A stretch of 64,000 bases of DNA from Naganishia liquefaciens. Lineage: Eukaryota; Basidiomycota; Tremellomycetes; Filobasidiales; Filobasidiaceae. The stretch's first letter is position 1. Each line of letters opens with the position of its first letter. The stretch spans positions 186,001 to 250,000 of the forward strand of contig BLZA01000035.1 of the NCBI GenBank assembly GCA_013423385.1. The letters are read 5' to 3'. This document shows, in pieces, positions 46,065 to 58,019 of this stretch. The notes under the pieces are model-generated. The model was given only the letters and a program-made list of their open reading frames with translations, was not told where the DNA came from and did no database searches. The translations under genes were made by a program, and so were the position numbers.

Positions 46065-49000
46065 ATGCCCGCTCGAGACCCCTCGGCGGCGCCGATGGCC
46101 CACCTCTCGACCTCGACGAGCCAACGTCACAAGGACCGTCACGCCGCCCACCTCGAATCCGGTCTTTACGCAGGCCGACGAGGTTCCTTGCCCGCCAGCG
46201 CCGCTGCCGAACGTCCCGCCGCACTCGTCGCTTCGAGTGTGAAATCCGCCGACGGCGTAGCGCAGCTCCCGATCGTCGAGGGGGAAGGGCATGATCCGCA
46301 AACGGGTCGGAGCAAGTCGATCAGTGGGATTCCTCCGTCGGCCGTGGTGGGAGGTGAGCAGCAGGATTCAGGTGGACGGCGCAAGAGTCTTTGGCAGAGT
46401 TTTTCGGGGATGACGGGTGGGGATGCGCCAGGGCGGAGGAGTAGTGATGAGGACGGCGGAATGGATGCGGGAATGTCGGGTGTGTTGAGTCATCATGGGA
46501 GTGCCGGAGGCAGTGGGTGGTTTAGCGTCAGGGGGGACAGTCACAGCGTGTACAGCGCCGGCGACGATACGTGAGTCCAATTTCCCTCATTGGATCTCCC
46601 CAAATGCTCGACGCCAACGATACGAATCCGTCACGTCAGGCCCCACCCCGCCGCATCAGCACACCTACACACCGACTCCCAAGCCATCCGCAACGCATCC
46701 ATGGGCCTCGCCGCATCCCTCTCCTACAGCTCCTCCCGCTCCAATTCGTTCCCGGGCCCTCAACAATCCGATTCGCATCGTCCACACGCGCTTGAACCCG
46801 TCATTGGTGGGATCTCACCAGAAGAAGAAGAAGACAACGACGCCGAGGGGAATCCGGCGCACGAGAAGGACGAGGATGGCGGACTCGCGACGATCCGGGA
46901 ATCCTCGCGTGACTCGTCCCACGTCAATCTACTTACCCCGCGAGTCTCCCTCGGCGGAAAAGCCCTCGTGCGGCGAGCGGAAGATGATGCGACGACGACG
47001 GCGACGACCGAGGCGGGGGATGTTAGTCCGCGGACGGCATCGGGGCCGAGTGGGTTGAGTCTGATGTTGAGTCGGGCGAGTCCGACAAAGGGGGACAAGG
47101 GGGGAACGGATCAGATCGCGAGTGGGGCGAATGGGGTCGTCGGGGTTTTAAATGAAGCGCCCGAGGTGGAGGAAGGCCGGGAAACGGTGCCTGCGAGTGA
47201 GTTGTTTCCGAGGCTTGATACCCCGAGTGTGAGCTGATGGGAAAAAAGGACAAGATACCGTCTCTTCCGTGACTTCCTCGCTCACCGTTCGCCCCACCAC
47301 CTCCACCCATCGCATCCCATCGTCCTCTTCCACCCGCTCCTCCCGGACTCCCGTCTCCTCATCGCCCGACATTGCCGAAGAACAACCTACAGAACGGACC
47401 CCGCTCCTACCCCCGACAACAGAATCCCACCATCTGCAAGGCACGCATTCCCATGCCCACGCCGGCGCCGGCGCCTCGCACGAGCCCAAGCCCCGACTCG
47501 GCCTGCGAAACGCACGCGCAAACGTCCGTGCGGCATACACCTCGCTGCGGAAAGCGACGTGGCGGGATGTCGGGCAACAGGTCGTGGTGGAACCGGTGAA
47601 ATTGTTGCCGGCGACGATCTTGGGGTGTCTTTTGAATGTGCTGGATGGAGTCAGTTATGGGATGATCATGTGCGTTTTCCACGTCAAGAGTCGGCGCAGG
47701 TTCTTTGAGGCTGATGGTCCTTGGCGGCAGGTTCCCGGCGAGTCCGATATTCGATAATTTCGGGTCGCTAGGCGTTTCCATGTTTTTCGTATCGCAAGTC
47801 ATGGCTATCAGAGGCCGCGACAAGGTGCTGATAAAACTCTGGGCAGGTGTATCATTTCTCAGTTGACATATACCATGGGCGGAAGTATCTTCAAGTAAGT
47901 CTTCCGGCGTTATTCGTTATTTTCCCGGAAACACTGCTTACCCCGTGTGCAGAGGTGGTAATGGCTCCATGATGATCGAGGCCGTGGTAAGACCATTGAG
48001 AAAAAAGTCGTCGTCGTCGCGGCCAACCGCTCATTCCCCCTTAGCCATTCTTCCACATCTTGACTAATATCATCACCGATGAAGTGGGAGACAACGTGAG
48101 TCACGCGCACGGTCTCTTCCCGCATAACAGCTCATCAGATATCCAGCCCGCTGCCATCATTTCCACAACCATGGTCTCGTACGCCTTTAGCGCGGTCTTG
48201 ACGGGTGAGCGCGGTTTGCGAGATCTATTGCTTGCGCGGCTCCGGGGCTAAAGTCTCATTGGCAGGTCTCGTGTTCCTTTCGCTGGGCTACTTTCGACTT
48301 GGAGGTCTGATTGGTTACTTTCCGCGGCATATACTCGTCGGGTAAGCGCGAGGATTCAGCTTTGCACCTCGACGCTCGTCTCTGACTATCCGCCTCACAG
48401 CTGCATCGGCGGCGTGGGAGTATTCCTTCTCGAAACAGGGTAGGTCGGCAATATGCACAACACGTCTCGTCCAGCGTGCCTAACCATTCTTCCCGTCACA
48501 GGCTCGAGGTCTCGCGTGGTCTAAAAGAGGAAGGATTCGAATACAACCTCAATACCCTGAAAATCTTCTTTGCCAACGGCCATGCCATCGCGCTTTGGAC
48601 AATCCCACTGGCGTTGGCCATCACGCTCCGACTTATCACTCATCGGTTCCACCACCAGCTCATCTTTCCAGGCTACTTTTTCGTCATTCCCTGTGTCTTT
48701 TACTTTGTCGTTCTCATCGGGGGATGGAAGATTGCCGCTTTGCGACATGCCGGTTGGATTTTCGATGTCGGCGGAGAATCGCGCCCGTGGTATACTTTTT
48801 ACACCCTCTTTGGCAAGTACCGCCCGGTTTGTCATTCCCCGAGTGGCGCTTATGCCATTTGTACAGACTTTCAACAATTCAGTTGGAAAGCATTCTGGGC
48901 TTGTATACCCACGCAAATGGCCCTCGTCTTTTTCGGCATCTTGCATGTCCCGCTCAATGTACGTGCGATTCTGCGGGAAGAGCGACAGAGCGTGAGCTGA

Positions 49001-51070
49001 TGCGACTCTTTCCAAAGGTTCCTGCCCTCGGCGTGTCCCTGCAGGAGGACAATGTCGATCTTGACCGGGAGCTGGTCGCGCACGGCATCTCCAACATGGG
49101 CGCCGGTCTTTTGGGTACGGTGCCCAACTACCTCTGTTACGTCAACACGGTGTTATGTAAGTCTCCTGCCGTCAAGCACATCCGCAACACCTCTGACCTC
49201 GACTGGTCCAGTCTACCGTGTCGGAGGTGGCTCGCGGCTGTCCGGTTTGATGCTGGCCGCTGCGACAGGTGTCATCATGTGCATCGGTCCTAGCGTAATT
49301 GCCTATCTTCGTGAGTCCATTACCAACGCGACAAGGACAAATCCCCAACACCTTTCCCGATCACAGCCGTCATGGTCGTGGGAGCCTTGATCTTTGTTCT
49401 CGGTATTGATCTCGTAAAAGAGGTATGTCGCCATCCACACGCCCACAGCTCGAGCTTATCGACGTTTCCAGGCGGTCTGGGATACCCGACACCGAGTCAA
49501 TAAAATGGAGTACATTACGATCTGGGCAATCACGATCGGAATGACTCTGTGGGTGTCATCGGTATCGGGCGTTGCACGCAAGGCTGATACATTCCCTAGG
49601 TTCGACTTTGTCATCGGTCTCTTGCTCGGTATCATTCTCGCCTCAATGTTCTTCGTCATCCAAAACTCTCGACGGAAGCCGATCCGCGCAGTCTTCAGCG
49701 GCTCGAGTGCGAAGAGTACTGTACGCCGGCCGCATCCGCAGCGCGCCTTTTTGCAGGCAGTAGGAAAGCAGACGTTGATCATGAAACTGCAAGGATTCCG
49801 TGAGTTATGCAATCACAATCCTGGACTCGCACTCATATCGTACAATCCAGTGTTCTTTGGCACAATCACCAAGGTAGAGGAGGAAATTCGGAAGCTGCTG
49901 GATATGGCAGCGTGGGAGAGTAACCCGATTCGATTCCTCAGTAAGGTCTTTTGCTCGTCTCAAGCATGCTTGAGCTGATTGCACCCTGCCTAGTTGTCGA
50001 CTTTGCGCTCGTGCCAGGTCTCGACTTTTCGTCTGCCGAGGCGTTTGTCAGGCTGCAGAGACTGCTATCGCAGAAAGACGTCCTGCTCATCCTATGTGGA
50101 GCCAATCCGGATGGTCTTGTCGGTCGCGCCCTTCAGGCTGTTGATCTTTGGGCAGACCAAGAGGGCACAAGGGTCGAAGTGTTTGACGGACTTAATTCTG
50201 CTCTCGAATGGTGTGAAAACGCATACTTGTAAGTGAGAGTTTCAAAATCACGAATCGGATGACTGACCAGGGGCCGACGCATAGAACGGCATTCTACGCC
50301 TCGAACGCCATGGCCAAACGCGAAAACGGCAATCGCCATGGCCTCGATGTCCCTGAAACACCGAGACCGCCGTTTGCCATGTCGGACAGCTTCCACAATA
50401 GTCCGCGACGAACCCATATTGCGGAAGCGGGCGTATCAACCCTTCCGTTTGCGACGCCGATTGGTGGCGAACACAAGGCGAACGGCAGCGGCGGATCGAG
50501 GACGGGTCATCCGTCGGGTGGATCATCGCTCTCGCTCAAACAGCCGCTGCCAATCTTGCTGCAGACTTTCTCCGACTACTTTGACGACCCCACACAGAAC
50601 GCGCATGATTTCTTTTACCAGATTGTGCCCTACCTCTCTCCCGTACAGACCAAGGCCGGCCAAGTCATCTTTGAACGCGACCACGTCGCCGACGCACTCT
50701 ACCTGATTGAATCCGGCTGTCTGCGCGCCACGTACGAATACGAAGATCACTGCGAACTCATTCAGGAAACGATGGTTGCCGGAACGGTGGCGGGCGAATT
50801 GACCATGTTGAGCGCCAGCAAGCGGAATGCGACAGTGGTCGCGGAGCGGGATAGTCGGCTTTGGAGACTGGATCAGGCTGGGCTGGAAAAGTTGGAGAAG
50901 GAGCGTCCCGAGGTGGCGCGGCGGTTTGTAAAAATCGTTCTGAAAGGTGAGTTGAACGGGCGCCGTATTGCATTGTTGCCTGGATGGAAGCTGAGGGTGT
51001 CTTTCCGCTCGCAGTGGCCAACGAGGAGGCGGACGTCTTGTTCAATCATCTGGTAGCCGTACTGTCATGA
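46065..51070 (+). CDS. VSB1: SLC26-type vacuolar transporter with STAS and cNMP-binding domains
   Basis: Matches yeast YGR125W/Vsb1, needed for vacuolar storage of basic amino acids. ATG 46065, stop 51068-51070, many exons, roughly 1300 aa. N-terminal about 450 residues are cytosolic, Ser/Thr-rich and low-complexity, ending with PTERTPLLPP, a dileucine-like vacuolar sorting context. Membrane domain: VEPVKLLPATILGCLLNVLDGVSYGMIMFP, then AAIISTTMVSYAFSAVLTG, LGYFRLGGLIGYFPRHILVG, CIGGVGVFLLETG, SWKAFWACIPTQMALVFFGI, HGISNMGAGLLGTVPNYLCYV, GALIFVLGIDLVKEAVWDT. STAS: FFGTITKVEEEIRKLL...IVDFALVPGLDFSSAEAFV. The last 200 residues form a cyclic-nucleotide-binding fold: VQTKAGQVIFERDHVADALY, VAGTVAGELTML, KRNATVVAERDSRLW. 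The canonical cyclic-nucleotide-contact arginine is not evident, so ligand binding is doubtful. Ends NEEADVLFNHLVAVLS. Confidence 0.88.
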
Positions 51071-52081
51071 CCGTACCGATTACACACGAAGAAAGCGCCA
51101 TGATCACATCATCTATAGACTGTACTTGTTGAGGATGGGTTCCACACTCTGTATCATCTAGCACATGATTCCCGCCATTATTTGTATCGACATTTACGCA
51201 TATATGGGCTGAGGAGAAGGGTCACCGACATTGCTCGTGCAGAGCATCGAGCCGAGTTACCGCGAATCGATGAGCTCGCCCAGGACAAGTCATATACCGC
51301 CTTTCCTGTCGCCCTGCGCATCGTGCCCCCGCCAGCCGGTCCCGCCGTGAACCGAGGATGACTTGCCTGAACGGGGGCGACGACGGCCCTCTTGCTTAGG
51401 TAAGCGCCCCAGCTCGGCGCGGACCGAATGCCTGCGTGCGGAAAACAAGCCTGCAGGCCGGTCGCACCCCCGTAGTAAACTTTTTCAGGCTAGCGTGCGC
51501 ATGGTGTGATCCTATATCAACATCCATCCATAGCGTACCCATCATTGTCGCCATCCGTCACCGCATTGCAATCCGCTGTCATTCTGTCACTGCCTTCGTG
51601 TGCTGTCCTCGGATCATCACCCATGCGTCTGTGATATAAACCGCTTTGCGACACCACCTCCAGCGTAACCTCCCCGCACCGCTTATCAAACCCGGACAGG
51701 ACATCTGCTCATCCCACGAGCACAAGTCTTTTTGGCCACATCTTCTTCGAGAGTAATGCTCAACGACAAACGCACAACGCTTTGCACGAGTCATAATTCC
51801 CTCATACATACGAATCGCAAACCGCGCGCCAGCGGCAACGACACACAGGGACGGAACGAGGAGATCTTTTACAGCTCGCAGAGCGACGCACACTTTTTCA
51901 AGCTAGTCCCGAGCGGACGACGGGCCATATAGTCAAAAAGGACCCCGTACCAACAGCCGCTACCTAAATTATCAGATCTCAAACCAGAAACCAGAAACCA
52001 GAAACCAGAAACGCAAAACAGAAAAAGAAACCATCCAAACGTCATCAACGCCAAAAACGTATTTCCCATATTTTCGCAACC
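51071..52081. other. 1-kb intergenic region upstream of the Ifh1-like gene
   Basis: No supported gene; a minus-strand frame of 221 codons (51869-52534) crosses into the Ifh1-like first exon and is compositional. A 7-bp tandem repeat lies at 51982-52012. The promoter for the Ifh1-like gene is expected here. Confidence 0.45.
51982..52012. repeat. (AACCAGA)n tandem repeat
   Basis: Four copies of a 7-bp unit about 70 bases before the ATG at 52082, probably in the 5' leader, purine-rich on the coding strand. Confidence 0.85.
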
Positions 52082-54653
52082 ATGCCATCCACAGTCCATC
52101 ACACTGTCAACGCCGACGCTGGTCCTTCGGGAATCTCGCAACGCACTCAGCCATTCCACAATACGCCCAAACTGCCCGCCGCGCCCGACGCCGACAACGA
52201 TGATGATGATCTGAGCAGCTTGCCGGAAGAATACAAGGAAGAAAAGGGGGATTCGGAGGACGAGGGCGTTGCGGTCGTTGCCCGGTCGAGCTGGAAGGGC
52301 AAGGAACGCATGATCATTCACAGTGATAGTGATGACGATGATGATGACGTGAACGTTTATCAAGAACAACAAGAGGAAAAGTACAAGCGGTAGGTTGACC
52401 TCTTTTCTCCTCATCTCATCACGCAAATCGCTTATCAGCTGCTCTCGTCCAGCGACAGACAACGTGAACGGGAAAAGACCCTTCATCGGGAACAACGACA
52501 TCGCCAATCCCATGCGGCGCACCAGTTCCACCACGAAAAGCTCTTTGGCGGCGGATCAAATCGGGAAGGCGTCACAAAGAAAAAGAGTCATCGTCGGAAA
52601 TGCCGCAAGAATAGCAAGCGGCATCGACATCTCGTGAGTTTTCTCCCCGTTGGTCAGACCGCCACCCGTGCATGTCGCTCATCCTTGGTTGTGTAGCATG
52701 ATCTCGAAGATGACGAGAGCCCGTCAGATGATGATCCGAGTGCGGTACCGATGCCGCATCGGGGAATCATTGCGGTGCCGGATCAAAGCAATGACGTGCC
52801 CTTGCCAGAAGGCGTGGACCCAAAGAACGTCGAAGATATCTTCTTGAGCTTGGCGCCGGTCGCAGTTCCCGCCGAGTGGAGCGATGAAGAGGACGAGGTG
52901 AGTTGTCAAGTCAAAGAAGCTGCCCTTGCGTTGCTAAAAAGATCTTCAGGGCATGCTGTTCCAAGCTCTCGACGAATGGCGGGACTCTGACAACGACATG
53001 GACGCAGGGTCCGAAGCTTCAGATTCGAGTAATGGAACCTCGGATACGGACATGCTGGATGACGAAGAGGACGAGGCGTTCGATGCTGCGTTCGGGCTCG
53101 GAGAGACGGAGATGCCGTTTGTGCTCATGGAGGACTGGTCGGGTAATCTCGTCTTTGCTCAGCCCAGGATCTCGGGTGAAGATGACGGAACGGCACCGAC
53201 GCCGAGCCGGTCGAATTCTACTTCACATCGGGGCAAGGGAAGGCGATCTCGCAAGGGCAGTGGAACGGGAAGTACGACGAATGGAGAGGGACCCGTATTG
53301 CTCGTGGACGAAGGCGCAGACTTTGACGAGGATGTCTTTGACGATGCTGATGGCTCGGATGGTGACACGACCGACAGTCTGCCGGATGAGGATATGCCGA
53401 GTCCGCCAAACTTGATGACGCACCTCGGGGACGCCGAGGTGCATAATGCCGCGGCATTCGGCGTGACGACGGTCGACGAGGCGGCGCTCGCTAGGGATCT
53501 TGGCGTTCCGCTCGCGGACGCGCGGAATCTCTTGGAACGTGCACACGTCGAGGAACAACAGCAGTTGCTCGGCGGGGTCTCGAGCCTCAGTGTCGCCGGC
53601 AACGAGGAGACGCCGCTCGAAGCGAGTCCGGCGGATGGTCTTTCGGTTGCAGAGCTGCCTATCAATGGCTCGATGCAGGGCTTGTACATGGATAATTCTG
53701 CCGCGCCGACGTCATCGACAGTCACTACGCCCAACACCAATATCGAACTCTCGCCTCATCCAGCACACGCCGTTCCTGGTCTGACGTCTACTCAATCAAC
53801 GCCTCCTACAGCCGTGCCGGGTTTTCCCGTTATGGGCTCTTTCCTGCCCGAACACGACCATCCGGACCGAGTCGCTGTTATCGATGGAACCGGAAAGATT
53901 ACACCGAGTCCGTTCATGCGTCGGGGTCTCCCACGAGGTCGAGCACGAGGTGGAAGTCAGACCGGCGCGAAGAGCGGGATCGTCAAGCGACAGGCATTGG
54001 GCGCCAGTCCAAGTACGCATGGACGACGGCCGAGGTATTCTTCTGTGCCTGCCGGTCGTGGTCACGTCAGCGATAGCGTTCGTGGATCCCCGCTTCGACT
54101 AGTACCGCGTGAATCCTTTGATGGTGAAGACACGTCGTCTGATCACGACGATTTGGCTGAACCCATCGCTCTGGATGACGTATTGGATACAAGTGCGCTT
54201 CACCATCATGGGCACGAAAGCGATCACAATGAAGAGATTTACGGATCAAGACATCTGCGAAGCTTGCGGCGGTGGGAAAAAGTACCCATCACCACGTTCC
54301 GGAGAAGCAGGAATTCCAATGCGCCCTTTACGTCGTCGACTGGACTCTTTGCCGCGGATGGCAGCAATCCCGCGGCGGGCTTTCACCAACCCAATGGCGC
54401 CATCTTGCGACCCAGTTTCACCAGCCCCTCTATCGCGACGACGCTCGCCATGGACGCTTCGTCGGCATATCCAGAATCTCCCGTCATGGAGGCAACAGAT
54501 ATGGATGAGCGCAGCCGGAATCACAGACGCACTGGGGGCAAGGAGTCGAAGAGATCCAAGAAGCAGGATCCTCGGAAAACATCGAGGAATGGCGGACTCA
54601 TGCGCAATCGCACTTCGAGTGCGGGATCAATGCCGCCCCTCCGACTGTCATAG
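52082..54653 (+). CDS. Ifh1/Crf1-like acidic nuclear protein, 797 aa
   Basis: Exons 52082-52389, 52453-52633, 52697-52897 and 52950-54653 sum to 2394 nt. The first two exons encode acidic runs and a basic helical segment (RDRQREREKTLHREQRHRQ; KKKSHRRKCRKNSKRHRH), likely nuclear. Exon 4 opens with GMLFQALDEWRDSDNDMD, acidic blocks, then FVLMEDWSGNLVFAQP. Later come VAVIDGTGKITPSPF, RRWEKVPITTFRRSR and NGAILRPSFTSPSIATTL. From memory, yeast Ifh1 (coactivator of ribosomal protein genes bound to Fhl1) has comparable elements in the same order: an IIDG stretch, a W-x2-VP-x3-FR motif, and heavy Asp/Glu/Ser tracts. I infer the Ifh1/CRF1 family on these motifs; no enzymatic domain is seen. If right, it would promote ribosomal protein transcription under TOR control. 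Confidence 0.62.
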
Positions 54654-54855
54654 TTGTCTCAGTAATCATCATCGATAGCTTGAGTTGTGTCTTGTATTTC
54701 TACTCGTTGTGGCAATAAATCAACAAACATCTGGAATATATATGCTTGTATCGGGTCAACTTCAAGGAATGCAGGGATTCTGCAGAATTGCTAAAACGAT
54801 TTTATTCGGCACTTTAATCTGCTTGCGTACAACGGTTTTATCCTCTTCTTGCTAG
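54654..54855. other. 202-bp convergent gap
   Basis: 3' ends of the Ifh1-like and ABP1 genes face each other. An AT-rich part (AATAAA at 54715-54720) may be a polyadenylation signal for the plus gene. Confidence 0.5.
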
Positions 54856-57555
54856 TCATCCTTGCAGCTCAACGTAGTTGGCTATTTATTTTTAAAAGGC
54901 GACGTTAGCCACAAGGCGCGGAAGCGGAGGATGCACGCCAAGACGTACAAGGGAAAAGCCCTCTCTGGCCATTCGCAGTGGTTCCAGTCCACCACGCTTC
55001 GTCTGTTTCCTCAATGTCGAGAATCTCTTCGCCTTCTCGCATGGAAATCTCGTTATCCTCCGCGGCGTCGTAGCTGCAAGAAGAATACCTTGAGTGTCGT
55101 GTTCCGAAGAGTGTACCAACATTGACTCACTCATACTGCGCGATCGCCCACTTGCCCTTGTCAGCGGCTGCAGGTTCTTCACGCGACGGCATCGGAGGCG
55201 GAGCCGGCGCAGCAGGAGGCGCGGGCTCTTCCTCCTCAGCAGCACCGCCTTCCAGCAGTGTGACATAATTGGCGGGGAAGAGACCGCGCTGGCCCTGCGG
55301 GTTTGTGCCTGTCCACCAGTCTGTGCCAAGGGGCGTCAAGTTCTGCTCTACCAGGATGGAGCAACTGGACATACCGGCATCCGTCTGTTCAATTTGCGTA
55401 AGAATGTCGTTTTCCTGGAAAGAGACCTCGTTCTGGAATTTAAGAAAGTCAGACACCGATACAGGGCATCAAGTTGGCAATTTACCTCTTCTGCAGCCTA
55501 ATCATTGGGTTCAGGTTAGCACACTTGATGACGGCATTCGAAACGTCACATACCTCGTAATCGTACTCCGCCTTGGCTTGAATTCCGGCATCCTTGACAG
55601 CTACATTGGGCCTCGTCGCTACCGGAACGGGAGGCGCAGGAGGCGCAGCAGGGATGCCAGACTCATCGAGACGCAGGTTTTCTTGCATCTTGTGCAATTG
55701 AGCGATGGCAGGCTGCCGAAAACGAACGGTGATGTCAGACAGTGCGTTGGTTCTAGAGTACGCCAGAATCTTACGTCTTCCTGTTCAGGCATGGTAGGAG
55801 GAGGTGGTGGAGGAGGAGGGGGAGGAGGGGCATCCTGTGCTTGGTCGAGTCAGTTCAGCATTTTTGTTTTTAAGAGCAGCTCGCACTCGCCTCTTCCTCG
55901 ACAGCGGGTTCCTCCGCCTTGGGAGCAGGAGCCGCAGGGGGCCTGAATGGCGCAGGAGGGGGAGGAGCAGGAGGCGCCTGGTAGAATACAGCGAAATGCA
56001 GGAAATCTTTAGCTCTTTTACTATGCTCGAATCACCCAAACGACATACGTCATCCCAATCATCCTCATTGTCACGCTCCTTCTCTTCATCATCGTCCGCG
56101 GTGACGGGAACACGGGGCGGCAAAGGTGCCGCCGGGGGTGCAGGAGGCGATGCAGCGGCGGCTTCTTGCTCTTCTGGCGAAAGCGCAGCCGTAGCGTCGG
56201 TATTGACGGCTCCGGATGAGGTACCGCCGAATGCCCTCGCCGGAGCGGCGGACGCTGCTTTGGACATGGCTGTGCGAGAGTCAATATGGAACGGATGGAG
56301 AACCCCCAGCAGATTGACGAACCTTCTTGCGCGGCCTTTTCCTCTGCTTCACGTTCCCGCTTGGCCTCGGCCTGCCGTTCACTCCAGGTCAATTTCTTAC
56401 CAGACGACGCATCGCCACCACCACCACCACCACCGACTGCGCCCCCTACGCCGCCGAAAGACCTGACAGCCGGCGGCGCGGGCGCCGACCCTCCACCAAA
56501 CGCACTTCGCGCACTCGCAAACGCTGAAGCCTTTGGCACGTCTGCGCCCCCGGCCTTGTGCGGCTCGTCATCATCACTCCCTCCGACGGGGACCGCGCCG
56601 GGACCCCATCGGTTTCCGAGCTTTTTCGGCTTGGGCAGGGAGACGGGAGTGTAGGCGGTGCCGACGGGTGCGATCCGGTCTTCCGGGGCGGGTGTTGAGA
56701 CGGATTTTGTGGGTTCCGGTGCGGGTGTGTTGGCGGATGCGATAGGGGCTGCCTGCGCGGGCGCGGGGGCAGCCGTAGGTGCGGGTTGAGAAATGGCGGG
56801 TGAGGGAGCGCTCGATCGTTGGAAGGAAGGTGTAGTTCCGGGGATCGGTCGAACGAATGAGCTGCTGGGCGCCGTGTAGGGCTTGGGTGTGGGTTTCGGC
56901 GCAGATGATACAGGAGCCGGTGCGGAAGTGTACTTTGATCCGCTGGATTCGTTCAGTCGCTTATGAATGTGTTCGGGCGTGATGTCGGCTTCGTTTCGCG
57001 CTTGGATGACGATGTGCGAGTTCTTGAGGAAGGACGCGATCTGGGATGCGTATATGTCTGACGGGGCGGAACGTGCGTCAGCGATAATTATACACGGAGA
57101 ATGCCGAGACGCACTGAAATGGCCCTTTTGGCGTTCCGGAACGCCTTCACCGCACCAGTTGATCTGCACAAACTTCTCAAGGTTTGACTGCGCAAAATTG
57201 AGATGAACTTTCATCGCATGCAATGACACGTTTTGCTCACATTGGGATCCTCGACTCTGGCGAACGCATATTGAATCCTGAATTACGCGCTCTTTGAGCT
57301 ACAATCCACTCTCCTAGCAAAGCCAAACTCACCGTCCATCCATAAACTCCTCCTCTAGATCATCCAATCCGGATCCCGTGCCCTGGAGCTTGAGCTCATT
57401 CCCGGCGGAAGCGAGAGAACTATGCCAGATCCCTTCAGCGTCGCAACATGCCCACACTTTGAATCCACTTACAAAATAGCCCATTCGACTTTCGGATCGC
57501 CCTTGAGGACGGTATTGTACGCGAGTTGTGCCTCGCTAGGGATAGAGATGGACAT
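54856..57555 (-). CDS. ABP1: Actin-binding protein Abp1 (ADF-H, Pro-rich, two SH3)
   Basis: Drebrin-like protein of cortical actin patches, linking F-actin and Arp2/3 to endocytic proteins. ATG 57555; about 10 exons, last one tiny. N-terminal ADF-H: MSISIPSEAQLAYNTVLKGD, ASAGNELKLQGTGSGLDDLE, IQYAFARVEDPN, KFVQINWCGEGVPERQKGHF, FLKNSHIVIQARNEADI. A Pro/Ala/Ser linker follows with KLGNRWGPG and SGKKLTWSERQAEAKRERE, the acidic or WERQ-type motif of the family, then long Pro runs (about ten Pro near 55800). First SH3: KAEYDYE ... VSFQENDILTQIEQTD ... WWTGTNPQGQRGLFPANYV. Second SH3: YDAAEDNEISMREGEEILDI, AWWTGTTANGQRGLFP joined to SNYVELQG. Yeast Abp1 has one SH3; two are found in many filamentous and basidiomycete homologues. 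Intact by frame. Confidence 0.9.
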
Positions 57556-58019
57556 TATTGCGTCTAGTGATGACGGCGTGATGACACTGGATGAAGTGTC
57601 TGTCTGTCGTCAGAATATCATAATGCACAGTTAAAGGTGACCGCTGCTGCGCTGTGCACGTCATCGCCGCCCAGGCCGACGGAACGAAAGACGCGGGCGC
57701 ACCCGGGGGCCGGGACATGGCCGCCGCAGACTCGGTCGCGCACTCAACGCGGGCGTGCCAGGTTAAGTGGCAAACGTCCGCCAAGGGATCTCGGCGACGG
57801 TGCTGGATGGACTCCCTTCATCGGGCGGTATATTGCCCCTTCGTGAAAAAAAGGGGACAATGGAGTGTGTTTGGGTGATTCTGCCTCCCACACTGATACA
57901 TAAAGCAGAACCCTATTGGGTATACACCAATACCTCCTTGAGGGTATACCAAACCAACATCGAACGCTCAACGACTTCCCCTTACAAATTTTACTGGAGC
58001 ACCACGCGATTGATTTTCG
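57556..58019. other. Divergent intergenic region
   Basis: 464 bases between ABP1 and the next plus-strand gene. The ABP1 side is GC-rich, the other AT-rich. No other gene seen. Confidence 0.45.

Noticed and set aside
51869-52534. 221-codon minus frame
   Set aside because: Overlaps the spliced first exons of the Ifh1-like gene; made of mirrored acidic codons and tandem repeat.
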